Source of the DNA: a virus
Length of the DNA stretch: 48,413 bases
Virus record (IMG/VR): IMGVR_UViG_3300025098_000077
Span: 1 to 48,413 of that record
Direction: 5' to 3' (one strand)
Under the pieces are notes generated by a model. That model was not told the DNA's origin. It did not search any database and saw nothing but the letters and a program-made list of their open reading frames with translations. Positions within the stretch are counted from its first letter, which is position 1. Every line of letters begins with the position of its first letter. Of the stretch, positions 17,404 through 27,123 are shown piece by piece. A program made the position numbers and the translations under genes.

Positions 17404-18471
17404 TTAAATTACGCCTTTTTTTGTGGGTAAATGGGATCCTAAATAAATAGGATGTGAATCGTTAAAGTTGGTGTTACCTTCTGAGTCTTGATAGATGACT
17501 GCGTAGCCATTCATTGCATTTTTGAATCTCAAATCTGCCCTGAATTGATAAGGTAGTTTGTGAGCCATAGCGCCTTGCTCGATAAGCATCTTTCCAGCCA
17601 CTATGCCTTTATACACTTTATGTGTATGGCCTACTACAATAGAATCAAAATCATCTTGATCCATTCTGTTAGAAAAATGGTCAAGTAGTTTTACTACTGT
17701 AGCGCCAGGGTACTTGCTTGCAAAACCACTTGGATGCGTAAAAATAGTTTTACCAATTCGCACGTACCAAGAGTCATTTTTTTGATAATGGACATTAGAA
17801 AAATCGTGCATTTTTTCTAAATCTCCAAATGAATTTAAACGCTCACCATTTGCTATTCTGCATAATAGGTCAGGGCGATAAACGTTCATGACATCTGAAG
17901 ATATTCCACTATTTTTAATGGCACGAGTAGTACGATAATCATGATTCCCTGAAACCAAAACAACCATAGGGAATTTACTGGAAAGGTAATGAACTAAATC
18001 AAAAGCTGCCTTGTATTCTTTTATTGCTGCAATGTTTTTACTTTTAGAAAAAGTACTAAACATGTAAGCGTCCAAGATGTCTCCGTTTAAAACAACGATA
18101 TCAGCGTCTTTATGTTGTTCTAACGCAATTTTCATATCTTCCCACAAGAAAAAGGGGATGTGAAGATCGCTGAAAGATATGATCTTTCTTTTTTTACTAG
18201 TAGTAAGACCCAAATCAAGTTTTTCGCTGCTCGACCTAAACTCTTTAGCGGCGTCTATAATGGAGCGCCAAGCGTTATCGTATTCTGGAATTGTTGATTC
18301 AGAAATATTATCTCTAGAAATCTTAGTCCTAACAGCATGAAAGGTTCTTTTAACTGGGAAGCCAGGAGTTCCATTGGTATGCTTTAAAGAGATTAATTCA
18401 GCTATTTCTTTAAAAGTTTTTTCACCTGTAAAGAGTTGCAATAAATATTCTTCTTCAGGGGTCCATCTCAT
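17404..18471 (-). CDS. metallophosphoesterase with N-terminal HTH/Myb-like segment
   Basis: A 355-residue protein. Residues 1-60 resemble a Myb/homeodomain-type DNA-binding segment (WTPEEEYLLQLF, TFKEIAELI, RTFHAVRTKI). The calcineurin-like phosphoesterase core follows with SDLH (D102, H104), NGD (D131), GNHD (N176, H177), THPSG and GHTH, covering the five metal-binding motifs in order. It probably hydrolyses phosphodiester or nucleotide bonds; the DNA-binding front end suggests a nucleic-acid substrate as in SbcD/Mre11 relatives. GAGGTG upstream of the ATG overlaps the stop of the polymerase C-piece. Confidence 0.8.
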   Translation of the reverse strand: MRWTPEEEYLLQLFTGEKTFKEIAELISLKHTNGTPGFPVKRTFHAVRTKISRDNISESTIPEYDNAWRSIIDAAKEFRSSSEKLDLGLTTSKKRKIISFSDLHIPFFLWEDMKIALEQHKDADIVVLNGDILDAYMFSTFSKSKNIAAIKEYKAAFDLVHYLSSKFPMVVLVSGNHDYRTTRAIKNSGISSDVMNVYRPDLLCRIANGERLNSFGDLEKMHDFSNVHYQKNDSWYVRIGKTIFTHPSGFASKYPGATVVKLLDHFSNRMDQDDFDSIVVGHTHKVYKGIVAGKMLIEQGAMAHKLPYQFRADLRFKNAMNGYAVIYQDSEGNTNFNDSHPIYLGSHLPTKKGVI

Positions 18472-18473
18472 AT

Positions 18474-19718
18474 CTACACCTCGTATAGCACAATTGAATT
18501 TAAAATTAATTTTATATCAGGTTCTGTACGTTCTACTTTGACCTTGCAGCAAACAATGTCAGTCTCTTTAAGATTGAGTTTAGAAATTTTAGACCACATT
18601 TGAGGAAAAATAACAATTTCTGCAGTAGCAGTTTTGTCATTGATTTCAATGAAGGCCATATTCTTACCCTTCCTAGTGACTATGTTCTTTATGGAAAGTA
18701 TGACGCCAGCAACGTTAGCATATTGCGATTCGTTTAGAAATGAAATTTTATCGCTATTAATTTTAATTAAATCCATAGGGTGGCCTCCAATATAGCACCC
18801 TATGTAATTTGCTTGATCTAAGATTTCTTTCATTCCAAGCTCTACAAAATTATCTTTTAATAATTCTGGAAAGTCAGTTTTTTCTTTAGATTTTAAAGTA
18901 ACTTTTTTTTTCAACTCTTGGTCTTCGAGAGGTTCAAGCTCTGAAGAAAGAATATGAAAATTATCCATGTCGCCTTCTTTGATCTTATCTTTATCAATTC
19001 GATTTTGAATTTTTTTTAATTCTTTTCTAAGGAAATTTCGTCTTTCTATGAGCGGAATGATCCTAGCATTGTAAGCATTTCTTTCGATTACGTCTAGTTC
19101 TCTTTGTTTATAATCCTCCATACTCTTAACATAAGAGTATATTTGAGGACATTTTTCAAGGAGATCTGCTCTATCGTAACCAAGCTTGTCGAAAGCCCCT
19201 GCTTTGACGAGAGCTTCGAAAGTTTTTGTATTTACTTTTTGCAAATTGACGCGGCTAACAAAATCTTTTACAGATTTAAAAGGTGTTTTTTGTCTAGCTT
19301 TAATAATCATTCTTGCTGCTGTGCGACCAACATCTCTTATTGCATTTAAACCAAAATAAATTTCTTTGTCTGCAATGGTGAATTCAAATCCAGACTGATT
19401 TACATAAGGTGGATTTACAGTCACATTAAATTTTTTAGCTTCTTCAATGTATTCTGGGGCTTTAAGAGCCCAGCTTTTAGGTTGCAAAGTTTTGCTTCGT
19501 GTAGACATTAATGCTGTGAAAAATTCTACAGGATAATGTGTTTTCATGTATGCGCTTACATAGGTAAGTATGGAGTAGCTAACACTATGTGCTTTGTTAA
19601 AACAATTAGAAGCGATTGCGCCATTTTCTAAAACAAAGTTATGATTTCCTTCTAGAGAGGTTACACCAATATCGTATACTTCTTGTTTTCCGATATATTC
19701 TTTTGAAATTATCTTCAT
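18474..19718 (-). CDS. dnaE: DNA polymerase III alpha, C-terminal piece with N-terminal split intein (Int-C)
   Basis: A 414-residue protein. Residues 1-38 are a DnaE-type Int-C (GKQEVYDIGV, HNFVLENGAIASN) ending in Asn38, followed by the +1 extein CFNKAHSVSYS, the canonical DnaE splice site. The extein continues with the rest of the fingers (YVSAYMKTHYPVEFF), a helix-hairpin-helix segment (GLNAIRDVGRTAARMI, KAGAFDKLG), a charged helical insert and an OB fold (VAGVILSIKNIVTRKGK, MAFIEINDKT). It should be spliced in trans to the piece encoded at 27955-29562. The ATG lies 4 bases after the upstream stop. It cannot polymerise alone because the catalytic Asp residues are on the other pieces. Confidence 0.9.
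   Translation of the reverse strand: MKIISKEYIGKQEVYDIGVTSLEGNHNFVLENGAIASNCFNKAHSVSYSILTYVSAYMKTHYPVEFFTALMSTRSKTLQPKSWALKAPEYIEEAKKFNVTVNPPYVNQSGFEFTIADKEIYFGLNAIRDVGRTAARMIIKARQKTPFKSVKDFVSRVNLQKVNTKTFEALVKAGAFDKLGYDRADLLEKCPQIYSYVKSMEDYKQRELDVIERNAYNARIIPLIERRNFLRKELKKIQNRIDKDKIKEGDMDNFHILSSELEPLEDQELKKKVTLKSKEKTDFPELLKDNFVELGMKEILDQANYIGCYIGGHPMDLIKINSDKISFLNESQYANVAGVILSIKNIVTRKGKNMAFIEINDKTATAEIVIFPQMWSKISKLNLKETDIVCCKVKVERTEPDIKLILNSIVLYEV
19605..19718 (-). other. split DnaE intein, C-terminal half (Int-C)
   Basis: The 38 codons from the start of the polymerase C-piece match the block F/G region of cyanobacterial split DnaE inteins. They include the VYDIG and HNF motifs, a terminal Asn at 38 and Ser at the penultimate position. 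Cys39 of the extein is the +1 nucleophile. Confidence 0.9.
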
Positions 19719-19721
19719 AGA

Positions 19722-19958
19722 TCAATCACTTATCCTAATTGTAAGGTCGCTAAGCTTCAAGGGTCTGGTAAACCCTCGTTGAGAGGTTTTTTGAAGACTT
19801 ATTGATTCGACTTGTTGTTTTAAATCTATCAGGTCTGAAGCATAAATGGTTGAGCTTTCAAATCCGTCAAAATTAAATCTGTTTTGATTGGTTTCAATAT
19901 TTGAAGAATTGAAAAAATTACAGAATTTTGGGGTTTCATAGGTTGCGACTATACGCAT
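19722..19958 (-). CDS. small protein, paralogue of the product at 36353-36598
   Basis: A 78-residue protein with an N-terminal strand MRIVATYETPKF, a central FDGFES, IYASDL and a C-terminal RPLKLSDLTIRI. The same framework (MKIIAEYTEPKY, PDGFET, IYAQS, RPMSLSDLTIKI) occurs in the protein at 36353-36598, so the two are paralogues. AAGGA lies 6 bases before the ATG. It is the first gene after the strong terminator at about 20.0 kb. Function unknown. Confidence 0.6.
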   Translation of the reverse strand: MRIVATYETPKFCNFFNSSNIETNQNRFNFDGFESSTIYASDLIDLKQQVESISLQKTSQRGFTRPLKLSDLTIRISD

Positions 19959-20007
19959 TTAAATTCCTTGAGGTTTTGTTATTTATTGTAGTGAATTTTT
20001 TATATAT

Positions 20008-20042
20008 AAAAAAAGGGGTAGCCCGCTAATGCGAACCACCCC
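20008..20042 (-). terminator. intrinsic terminator after the repeat tail-fibre gene
   Basis: Read on the - strand, GGGGTGGTTCGC (20042-20031) pairs with GCGGGCTACCCC (20026-20015) through a four-base ATTA loop. The stem is 12 bp including three G-U pairs, and a seven-T tract follows (20014-20008). It ends transcription of the fibre genes before the polymerase C-piece. Confidence 0.85.
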
Positions 20043-20088
20043 TCAAAAACAAGAGATTACTTTATTTGTTACTGTATATTGGTTTTGA

Positions 20089-23000
20089 TTAAATTGATTG
20101 CCAACCAAAAGATGACGTGCCTACGACTTTTATTTTTTGCCCTGCAGTAAGCGTTGTGCTACTAGCGGTAGCTCCGTCAACCTGACTATCAGAAGCAAAA
20201 GTTATAGTATTGGAACCAACATTTTTAATCACGTATTCTTTAGAAACCATATCAGAATCATCTGAAGCAGGAAGGGTGCAAGTTTTATCAGAAGAAACGT
20301 TGAAGAAAACAATATGATCATCACCAGTAACTTGATAGTTGTCTGCTTTTATATCTATTTTTCTTCTAATTCCGTCAGTTTCTAAAAGGCCGTTAATTAA
20401 AACATCGCCATCAGCAGTAATATTACCGGCAGACGCTAATACAAGATTATCTCCAGCTGCTATCTTGACGTCGCCACTTGCAGAATTTAAATTTAAATCT
20501 CCAGAGGTAGATTTAAGATCGTTGCCATTTAATTGCAAGTTGTCAACGCGAAGATTTAACAATCCAGTGAGTTGGCCACCAGTTAAAGTAGCAGTACCAT
20601 CTGTAAGAGTAGACGCTGTTAAGCTGTTAATACTTGCAATATCACTGCTACCATCGAGAACAAGAGCTTTGTTTGCGGCAGCAGTACCATTAGTAATATC
20701 GTCAATTTTTTCTGCATCTGCTTCAGTAATTACAGCGTTGGTTCCGAGAGTAAGTTGACCAAAAGTAACACTATCAGTTGTACCTACAGCTTGACCGATA
20801 GCAATACTACCATCAGTAATAGTAACACCAGTACCGCCAGAAACATGAGCTCTTACTTCAGATGCACTTGGACCAGTGTAAGTAAATGCACCAGTAGAGG
20901 CGTTATAAGCAAAGCTTCCATCTCCACCTGCATCAGTGGCTGAGATGGCTCCTCGTGAGTATATCTTCAATACTGAGGCTGCCAGCTTACTGTTAGTTCC
21001 ATCGGCTCCATCGTCTACAATGAACAGGTCGTCATCCATTAAAACGGCACAATTATTAGATTCGCCATCGATTTCAAGAGCACTAAGGGCAACTTTACCT
21101 GCGGTAAAGATTTGACTTAGTTTACTGTCAGCAATAGACCCTTCAAGCTGGGAGTTAGTTATGGCCTCTGATTTTATTTGAACCATGCCGTTTGAAACAG
21201 AAAAATCGTCAGAATGAAAAGACGCTACACCTTTAATTGAGCCAGAAGCATCATCGGCATTAATGGTAATAGTATTGTTTGAAACAACAGTACTTATACT
21301 ATCTCCACCAGTAAAGGTGATTGATTCGCCTAAATTGACAGCATCAGAGCTGCCAGAATCAGCTGCTAGATTTAGTGTGCTGTTAGAAAGCTTTGCGTTT
21401 TCGATGCTGCCTGCAAGCTGTGCATTAGTGATAGTTCCAACAAGGCTTGCGGTAGGGTAATTGGTTGCATCTGCAAGATCAAATGCTGGGGTGGCATCAG
21501 AAGCACCAAGCGCCAATGAGACACCACCAAAACTTATAGTACTGTTAGAGAGCTTTGCGTTTTCAATACTCCCAGCAAGCATAGCATTTGTGATGCCAGC
21601 ATCTTTTACAGAAATGGTAAGACCAGTGCTACCATTATATGTAGTACCAGAACTAAGCTTAATACTGCTGTTATCAACAGCGAGACTGCTTAGATCGGCT
21701 CCTAAAGAAATTCCAGAAATAGTACTATTCGCAAGTTTTGCATTGGCAATGCTGCCAGCTAGTTGCGCATTTGTAACTGTGCCTGTTAATGAGGTAGTAG
21801 GCAAGTTAGTAGCATCGGCAAGATCAAAAGCAGGTGTAGCGTCAGAAGCACCCAAAGCGAGTTGAACACCACCGAAAGAAATAGTGCTGTTAGCTAGCTT
21901 AACGTTTTCAATGGAACCTGCTAACATTGCATTTGTAATACCAGCGGCTTTAACTTGCAACTCGTTAGAAGTAGAATCAACTTCTATTGAGCTATCGTCG
22001 ACTTTAGCATTAACAGTAACAGAGCTTCCTAAAGATACAGAGCCACCAGTTTGTAACCCACTTCCAGCAGTAATTGTTACTGCTGAATTTAACAACTTAG
22101 CATTCGCAATGCTGCCAGCAAGCATTGCATTTGTAACGCCTTCAGCTTTTACTCTCAAAGTATCAGAATTAGTTTCAATAGAAGAGTCATCAACATTGAC
22201 TGACAGTATCTGTCCAGCAGAAAGATCTAGACCATCACCAGCTACAGCTGACTTTAATCGAAGTCCGGTAGAATCTTCAAGTGCTGAAGCTGTTGCTAAT
22301 TGAACAGCCGAACCAGAAACTTTATCTCCAGCAGTAATTGTATTAAGTTTTGAATCTTCAATGGAACCAGCTAGTTGATCGTTGGTAATAGTACCAACAA
22401 GGCTCGAAGTAGGGTAGTTTGTAGCATCTGTTAGATCAAATGCAGGAGTTACGTCAGATTGACCAAGGTCTAAAGATACGCCACCAAAACTTACGCTATC
22501 ATTAACAAGTGAAACATTAGCAATTTGACCTGCAGCAAAAGTAATCGTACCAGCAGAAACATCTAGAGTTTTGCCTGCGCCAATAGTGATATCAGAAGTT
22601 GCAATAGAGACACCATCGATTGCACCACTATTTATATCTACATTGGTCATTGCTTGGCTAGCAAAATCGATAGCACCAGCTGCTTCAAAAGCACCAATCT
22701 TGGTGGCTGTTAAAGTGTCGGCTACAAAAGTGAGATCTGCACTATCTGAAAGCACACCATCAGTACCTGCAAATACTACTTGTGTAGCTGTTAAATCATC
22801 TGCAGTTAGAGTTTTAGCTCTTAAATCAAATGCACCGACATCTACATCTGAGGCAGCGCCTTGCAGGATAGCAAGTTTTTGTGCTGCCGAAGTAGAAAAG
22901 GTACCTGCAGAAACGTCCAAAGTTTTACCAACACCAACAGTGATATTTGATGTTGCAATAGTAGTACCATCAATAGTGCCGCCATTGATATCAACAGAAG

Positions 23001-23673
23001 AGAAGGAGGGAGCGCCACCACTTACGGTAATATCATTGCCAGCGATAGTAACGTTACCAGCAAGCAAGGTGCCAGCAGTAATAGTGCTGATGCCTGTTAT
23101 ATCTTTATTAGTATCAAGCACAACTGCTTTACTAGCGGAAGCAGTACCAGCAGTAACGCCATCGAGTACATTCAACTCGGCTGCATCTGCACCTACTACA
23201 ACTCCAGCGATCTTAAGGTCGCCAGCAGCTGGAAGGTTTAGTTTAGCTTGCAAGGTGCCGTCAACGCTGCCACTTCCATTAAAATCGACAGTAGTGTCTC
23301 CGGGTGCGTCTTGATTGCCTTCAAAAAGCTTCCAGGTTGCATCATCAGCGTCACGAACAAGACCGTGGTACTTAGGCGTACCGTCAGTGTCTTCTACACC
23401 ATATAAGCCAATATCTGCACTGGAGGTACCAGCACCAGTATTAATTTTAGCAAGCTTAACCATCGGTTCCTCAACGCTAAGCTTGTCTACGGTAACTTCT
23501 GTAGCATTTCCAGTAACGGTCAAGTTGCCTTCAATTACAACATTGCCTTTAGCAGTCATATTGACGGTTTGGACGTCTTTCCATGGTACTATTGAGGTAC
23601 CTAAGGTATCTTGTCCGCCTGCTGAGAAGTCCCCCCCAGTAGGGGCGTCTTTTTGTCTTAAGCTAGAAGCCAT
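20089..23673 (-). CDS. giant repeat tail-fibre protein
   Basis: A 1194-residue protein rich in Ala, Ser, Thr, Gly and Asp and almost free of Cys. The N-terminus (MASSLRQKDAPTGGDF, NVVIEGNLTVTGN) resembles fibre attachment regions. Residues about 380-830 carry repeated units built on AGSIENAKLSNSTISFGGV and LALGASDATPAFDLADAT. TLDVSAG units lie before them. The final ~75 residues (DDHIVFFNVSSDKTCTLP ... SSFGWQSI) form a compact tip domain seen at fibre ends. AGGAGATTAAATTATG gives a clear ribosome site. It should be a trimeric host-recognition fibre. Long reverse-strand open frames opposite it are codon-bias artefacts. Confidence 0.85.
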   Translation of the reverse strand: MASSLRQKDAPTGGDFSAGGQDTLGTSIVPWKDVQTVNMTAKGNVVIEGNLTVTGNATEVTVDKLSVEEPMVKLAKINTGAGTSSADIGLYGVEDTDGTPKYHGLVRDADDATWKLFEGNQDAPGDTTVDFNGSGSVDGTLQAKLNLPAAGDLKIAGVVVGADAAELNVLDGVTAGTASASKAVVLDTNKDITGISTITAGTLLAGNVTIAGNDITVSGGAPSFSSVDINGGTIDGTTIATSNITVGVGKTLDVSAGTFSTSAAQKLAILQGAASDVDVGAFDLRAKTLTADDLTATQVVFAGTDGVLSDSADLTFVADTLTATKIGAFEAAGAIDFASQAMTNVDINSGAIDGVSIATSDITIGAGKTLDVSAGTITFAAGQIANVSLVNDSVSFGGVSLDLGQSDVTPAFDLTDATNYPTSSLVGTITNDQLAGSIEDSKLNTITAGDKVSGSAVQLATASALEDSTGLRLKSAVAGDGLDLSAGQILSVNVDDSSIETNSDTLRVKAEGVTNAMLAGSIANAKLLNSAVTITAGSGLQTGGSVSLGSSVTVNAKVDDSSIEVDSTSNELQVKAAGITNAMLAGSIENVKLANSTISFGGVQLALGASDATPAFDLADATNLPTTSLTGTVTNAQLAGSIANAKLANSTISGISLGADLSSLAVDNSSIKLSSGTTYNGSTGLTISVKDAGITNAMLAGSIENAKLSNSTISFGGVSLALGASDATPAFDLADATNYPTASLVGTITNAQLAGSIENAKLSNSTLNLAADSGSSDAVNLGESITFTGGDSISTVVSNNTITINADDASGSIKGVASFHSDDFSVSNGMVQIKSEAITNSQLEGSIADSKLSQIFTAGKVALSALEIDGESNNCAVLMDDDLFIVDDGADGTNSKLAASVLKIYSRGAISATDAGGDGSFAYNASTGAFTYTGPSASEVRAHVSGGTGVTITDGSIAIGQAVGTTDSVTFGQLTLGTNAVITEADAEKIDDITNGTAAANKALVLDGSSDIASINSLTASTLTDGTATLTGGQLTGLLNLRVDNLQLNGNDLKSTSGDLNLNSASGDVKIAAGDNLVLASAGNITADGDVLINGLLETDGIRRKIDIKADNYQVTGDDHIVFFNVSSDKTCTLPASDDSDMVSKEYVIKNVGSNTITFASDSQVDGATASSTTLTAGQKIKVVGTSSFGWQSI

Positions 23674-23698
23674 AATTTAATCTCCTGTGTAAAATTTT

Positions 23699-26600
23699 TT
23701 AGTTTCGATATCCTGTAAAGATTGAATCACCATTAGTGGTATCTACTTCGAAATGGGCGTCTTCGTGTGTCTTGGCTTTGCAGCCGTAAAAAATGATGTC
23801 ACCTGCGCCACTATTGGTTATAATATCGGCCATGTCAATTTCGAACGGACCGAGATGTGAGCTAATTTTTATGGTTGAAGGCATGATGACAGAATAAACA
23901 CTAGAACCATGATCTTGCTGCTCAAATAGTCCACCGTCTCTTACTTCTAGGAGGTCAATGTTGTCAGCATTGTTTTTGGCTTGTGTATCAAGTTGAGTGA
24001 CTGCAGTTTTTAAATTGGTTCCATCAGCATAGTTAGCATCAGCTATAACAGTGTAAGTGCCATTACTATTAAGTCCAATTGCGGTTTCATGCGTGTGGGA
24101 TAATGCTTGAAGAGCTGTGATATCAGTATCATTCGAACTGATGTTGCTCGCATTGGAGGATATACCAGAAGTATTCGTGCTGATGTCACCATCATTACCT
24201 GTAATCTGACTCTGTAGACTCGTGAGCGTTGAAGCGTGAGAAGACTGAGTAGAGGTAAGGCTGTTAATGCTCGTTGTGTGAGATCCGATACTGCTAGTAT
24301 TGGAGGCTACATCTGTTTCAAGATCATCAATGTCGCTCTCAGCAGCAGTCATCCTGGTACCGAGATTTGATATATCCGTATCGTTTGAACTGATGTTGCT
24401 TTCAGCAGAACTTATACGAGTCGTAAGACCTGCAATGTCAGTATCATTACTTTGGATGGCGGCCAAGTTAGAGGCTATATCAGAGTCATTCGCACTGATG
24501 TTGCTCGTATTGGTCGAGATGTTACTAGCATTAGTGCTGATTGAACTGGCGTTGGTACTGATACTCGATGTATTAGTAGCCACATCAGACTCTAGGTCAT
24601 CTATATCACCTTCAGCCGCTGTCATCCTGGTACCAAGACCTGCGATGTCAGTATCATTACTCTGAATTGCCGCTAAGTTGCTAGTGATGTCTCCATCATT
24701 TGCTGTAATTTGGGTTTGCAATCCAGTAATTGCAGAGGAGGTGCCTAATTCAGAAGCAACATTAGTTGCTAAAGTTGAATCTGAAGAAACAGAAGAGATG
24801 AAACTAGCGTTTGTGCTTAATGAACTAGCAATAACGCTGTTAACTGCATCTGCTCCAGCAGCTCCAGTTGGGCCCTGGATACCAGTGTCTCCAGTGTCGC
24901 CTTTAGGTCCGGTAGGGCCGGCAACACCCTGTGGGCCAGTTGCTCCTTGTATTCCTTGCGAACCAGTTTCGCCTTGAGGTCCAGCTGGACCTTGAAGACC
25001 TTGATCCCCTGTTTCACCTTGAACACCTTGAATGCCTTGTTGACCAGTTTGGCCAATTGGACCTTGCTCTCCTTGAGGACCAGTACTTCCTGCTGCACCC
25101 TGAGGGCCGGTTGAACCTTGGTCTCCAGTGTCGCCCTTAATGCCTTGGGCGCCTTGAATTCCGTCAGAACCATCAATGCCGTCAGAACCAGCAGGTCCAG
25201 CTGCGCCTTGAGAGCCTGTTTGTCCAGCAACGCCTTGAATTCCTTGAATTCCTTGATCGCCAGTATCGCCTTTTACGCCTTGAGGGCCTTGTATGGATCC
25301 TCCAGAGACAAAAACGCTCCCATCATGTATGTGGAGGGAATCATTAGATTCAACAAGATAAGCATCTCCTTGAGTGGGAGATGAAATAATGCTTAGCGCA
25401 TTTACATCAGCTACGGAACCTTTAAAGGTAATCCCTGTGCCTGCGGGTCCTTGAGAACCAACCGAGCCAGCTGCTCCTTGTTGACCTTGAATTCCTTGTT
25501 CACCTTGTGGTCCAGTTTCGCCTTGCGGCCCGGTTAGCCCTGTAGGGCCTTGTTGACCGACATCACCTTGAGGTCCAGCCGCACCGGCAGCGCCGGCAGC
25601 ACCTTGAGGTCCGGTAGGGCCCGCAACACCGTCTGAACCGTTTGAACCAGCCGCCCCTGTAGGGCCAGCGTCTCCTTGAGCACCTTGAGGTCCGGCGGGA
25701 CCTTCTGTTCCCTGTAGCCCCTGTGGGCCTTGAATTCCTTGTGGGCCCGTATCTCCAGAAACTCCTTGCGGACCGGTTGCACCAAGAGCGCCATCTTGAC
25801 CATCCTGACCGTCTTGACCAATAAGTGATTCTAAGAATTGGGCTTCAGTACCAGAATTTCCATTAGAGATCCATATTTGATAAGCTGAAGAGCCATCAGA
25901 ACCATTTTGACCATTTACTCCTGCAAGACCCTGCAACCCTTGATCACCATCGTCTCCTTTTGGGCCGGTCGATCCATCTGCCCCATCTGCCCCACTAGGT
26001 CCTGCAACGCCTGCAGGGCCCGCAGGGCCTTGGATAGAACCACCATCTACCCAAGTACTAGTGGAAGAGTTCCATACATATAAGGTGTAGTTCTCATCAG
26101 TAATAGTGTAAGCGTCTCCAGATGCTGCGCTACTTTCATATTGGGTTAAACTACTGAAAGTACTTTCATTGCCCTTGAGGTTAATACCTAAACCGGCAAC
26201 CCCTTGTGGGCCTTGGATCCCTTGAGGCCCCTGTATTCCTTGGCTCCCATCAACTCCATCAGTACCTGCAACTCCCTCTGGACCTGCAGGGCCTTGAACA
26301 CCAGCGCTTCCAGTTGCGCCTATTAAACTATCTAAAAAATCTTGTTCGTTGCCAGTATTTCCAGCAAGAATCCAGGTTTGGTATGCAGAGCTACCAGCTA
26401 CACCTTGCGAACCGGCATCACCGGTATCCCCTTTTAACCCTTGGATTCCGTCAGCGCCGTCTGCTCCGGCAGGACCTTGAGGGCCAGTCGCTCCAGGGTT
26501 CCCTTGAACACCTTGGGCTCCTGTTTGCCCAGGATTTCCTTGGGGGCCTTGAGGTCCATCAACTCCGGCGGGACCTTGAGCTCCAGTTAAGCCTGTTGGC

Positions 26601-27112
26601 CCTTGAGGGCCAGTCAAACCGATGGGACCTTGAGGGCCAGTGGCTCCAACATCCCCTTGAAGACCTTGAATCCCAGTAAGACCTTGAACGCCTGGAGCTG
26701 AGCTTAAATTAATTACCCAAGAATCGTAATATAATTCGCTAGCATTGTTAGATACATGAGAAAATGATAGTTGATCCGTCGAATAACTAGTGACGGTTGC
26801 TATTTGCACCTTGGTTAAATCTGTTGATGGGGCAATTGAAATATATTCTCCGCCAACATATGACAACCCACTAGTAACGGTTAAAGTGCCATTTGAATCA
26901 TTGGAATGCATAGATGTAGAAGTAGTAGAAAAGTTAACGCTTTCTCCGGGACTTCCTGCGGCACCATCACTACCCTGAGGCCCCTGAGGACCCTGAGGTC
27001 CAGCTGGTCCAATAATACCTTGTTGAACTTCTAACAGTACTTTTTCTTTTATATTATTAACTACTGATGGATCTAGAGACCCTTTTCGATTATCTGTTCT
27101 TCTTGTAGCCAT
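23699..27112 (-). CDS. collagen-like tail-fibre protein with coiled-coil stalk
   Basis: A 1137-residue protein. After a basic N-terminus (MATRRTDNRKGSLDP) come several collagen blocks of G-x-y triplets, rich in GPQG, GATG and GDTG. They are interrupted by two SAYQxW-x-x-G-N-x-G modules and two GDAY...W/G-GSIQGP modules, both common in phage fibres. About 220 residues of regular SNxSxNDTDIAxL-type repeats follow, forming a trimeric coiled-coil or beta-helical stalk. A final ~110-residue tip ends at FTGYRN. AAGGATTTAAAAAATG precedes the start. It very likely forms a trimer and works with the neighbouring repeat fibre in host attachment. Confidence 0.9.
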   Translation of the reverse strand: MATRRTDNRKGSLDPSVVNNIKEKVLLEVQQGIIGPAGPQGPQGPQGSDGAAGSPGESVNFSTTSTSMHSNDSNGTLTVTSGLSYVGGEYISIAPSTDLTKVQIATVTSYSTDQLSFSHVSNNASELYYDSWVINLSSAPGVQGLTGIQGLQGDVGATGPQGPIGLTGPQGPTGLTGAQGPAGVDGPQGPQGNPGQTGAQGVQGNPGATGPQGPAGADGADGIQGLKGDTGDAGSQGVAGSSAYQTWILAGNTGNEQDFLDSLIGATGSAGVQGPAGPEGVAGTDGVDGSQGIQGPQGIQGPQGVAGLGINLKGNESTFSSLTQYESSAASGDAYTITDENYTLYVWNSSTSTWVDGGSIQGPAGPAGVAGPSGADGADGSTGPKGDDGDQGLQGLAGVNGQNGSDGSSAYQIWISNGNSGTEAQFLESLIGQDGQDGQDGALGATGPQGVSGDTGPQGIQGPQGLQGTEGPAGPQGAQGDAGPTGAAGSNGSDGVAGPTGPQGAAGAAGAAGPQGDVGQQGPTGLTGPQGETGPQGEQGIQGQQGAAGSVGSQGPAGTGITFKGSVADVNALSIISSPTQGDAYLVESNDSLHIHDGSVFVSGGSIQGPQGVKGDTGDQGIQGIQGVAGQTGSQGAAGPAGSDGIDGSDGIQGAQGIKGDTGDQGSTGPQGAAGSTGPQGEQGPIGQTGQQGIQGVQGETGDQGLQGPAGPQGETGSQGIQGATGPQGVAGPTGPKGDTGDTGIQGPTGAAGADAVNSVIASSLSTNASFISSVSSDSTLATNVASELGTSSAITGLQTQITANDGDITSNLAAIQSNDTDIAGLGTRMTAAEGDIDDLESDVATNTSSISTNASSISTNASNISTNTSNISANDSDIASNLAAIQSNDTDIAGLTTRISSAESNISSNDTDISNLGTRMTAAESDIDDLETDVASNTSSIGSHTTSINSLTSTQSSHASTLTSLQSQITGNDGDISTNTSGISSNASNISSNDTDITALQALSHTHETAIGLNSNGTYTVIADANYADGTNLKTAVTQLDTQAKNNADNIDLLEVRDGGLFEQQDHGSSVYSVIMPSTIKISSHLGPFEIDMADIITNSGAGDIIFYGCKAKTHEDAHFEVDTTNGDSIFTGYRN

Positions 27113-27123
27113 TTTTTAAATCC

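Noticed and set aside
22571-23680. Long + strand open frames opposite the repeat fibre gene (and similar ones across 20.3-26.7 kb)
   Set aside because: They mirror Ala/Ser/Thr-rich or Gly-Pro-rich codons of the - strand fibre genes, have no ribosome sites and low-complexity products. The - strand proteins have clear fibre motifs.
24850-27010. Dense short repeats resembling a CRISPR or tandem repeat array
   Set aside because: The repeats are GPx/GxQ collagen codons inside one long frame, with no constant spacers.
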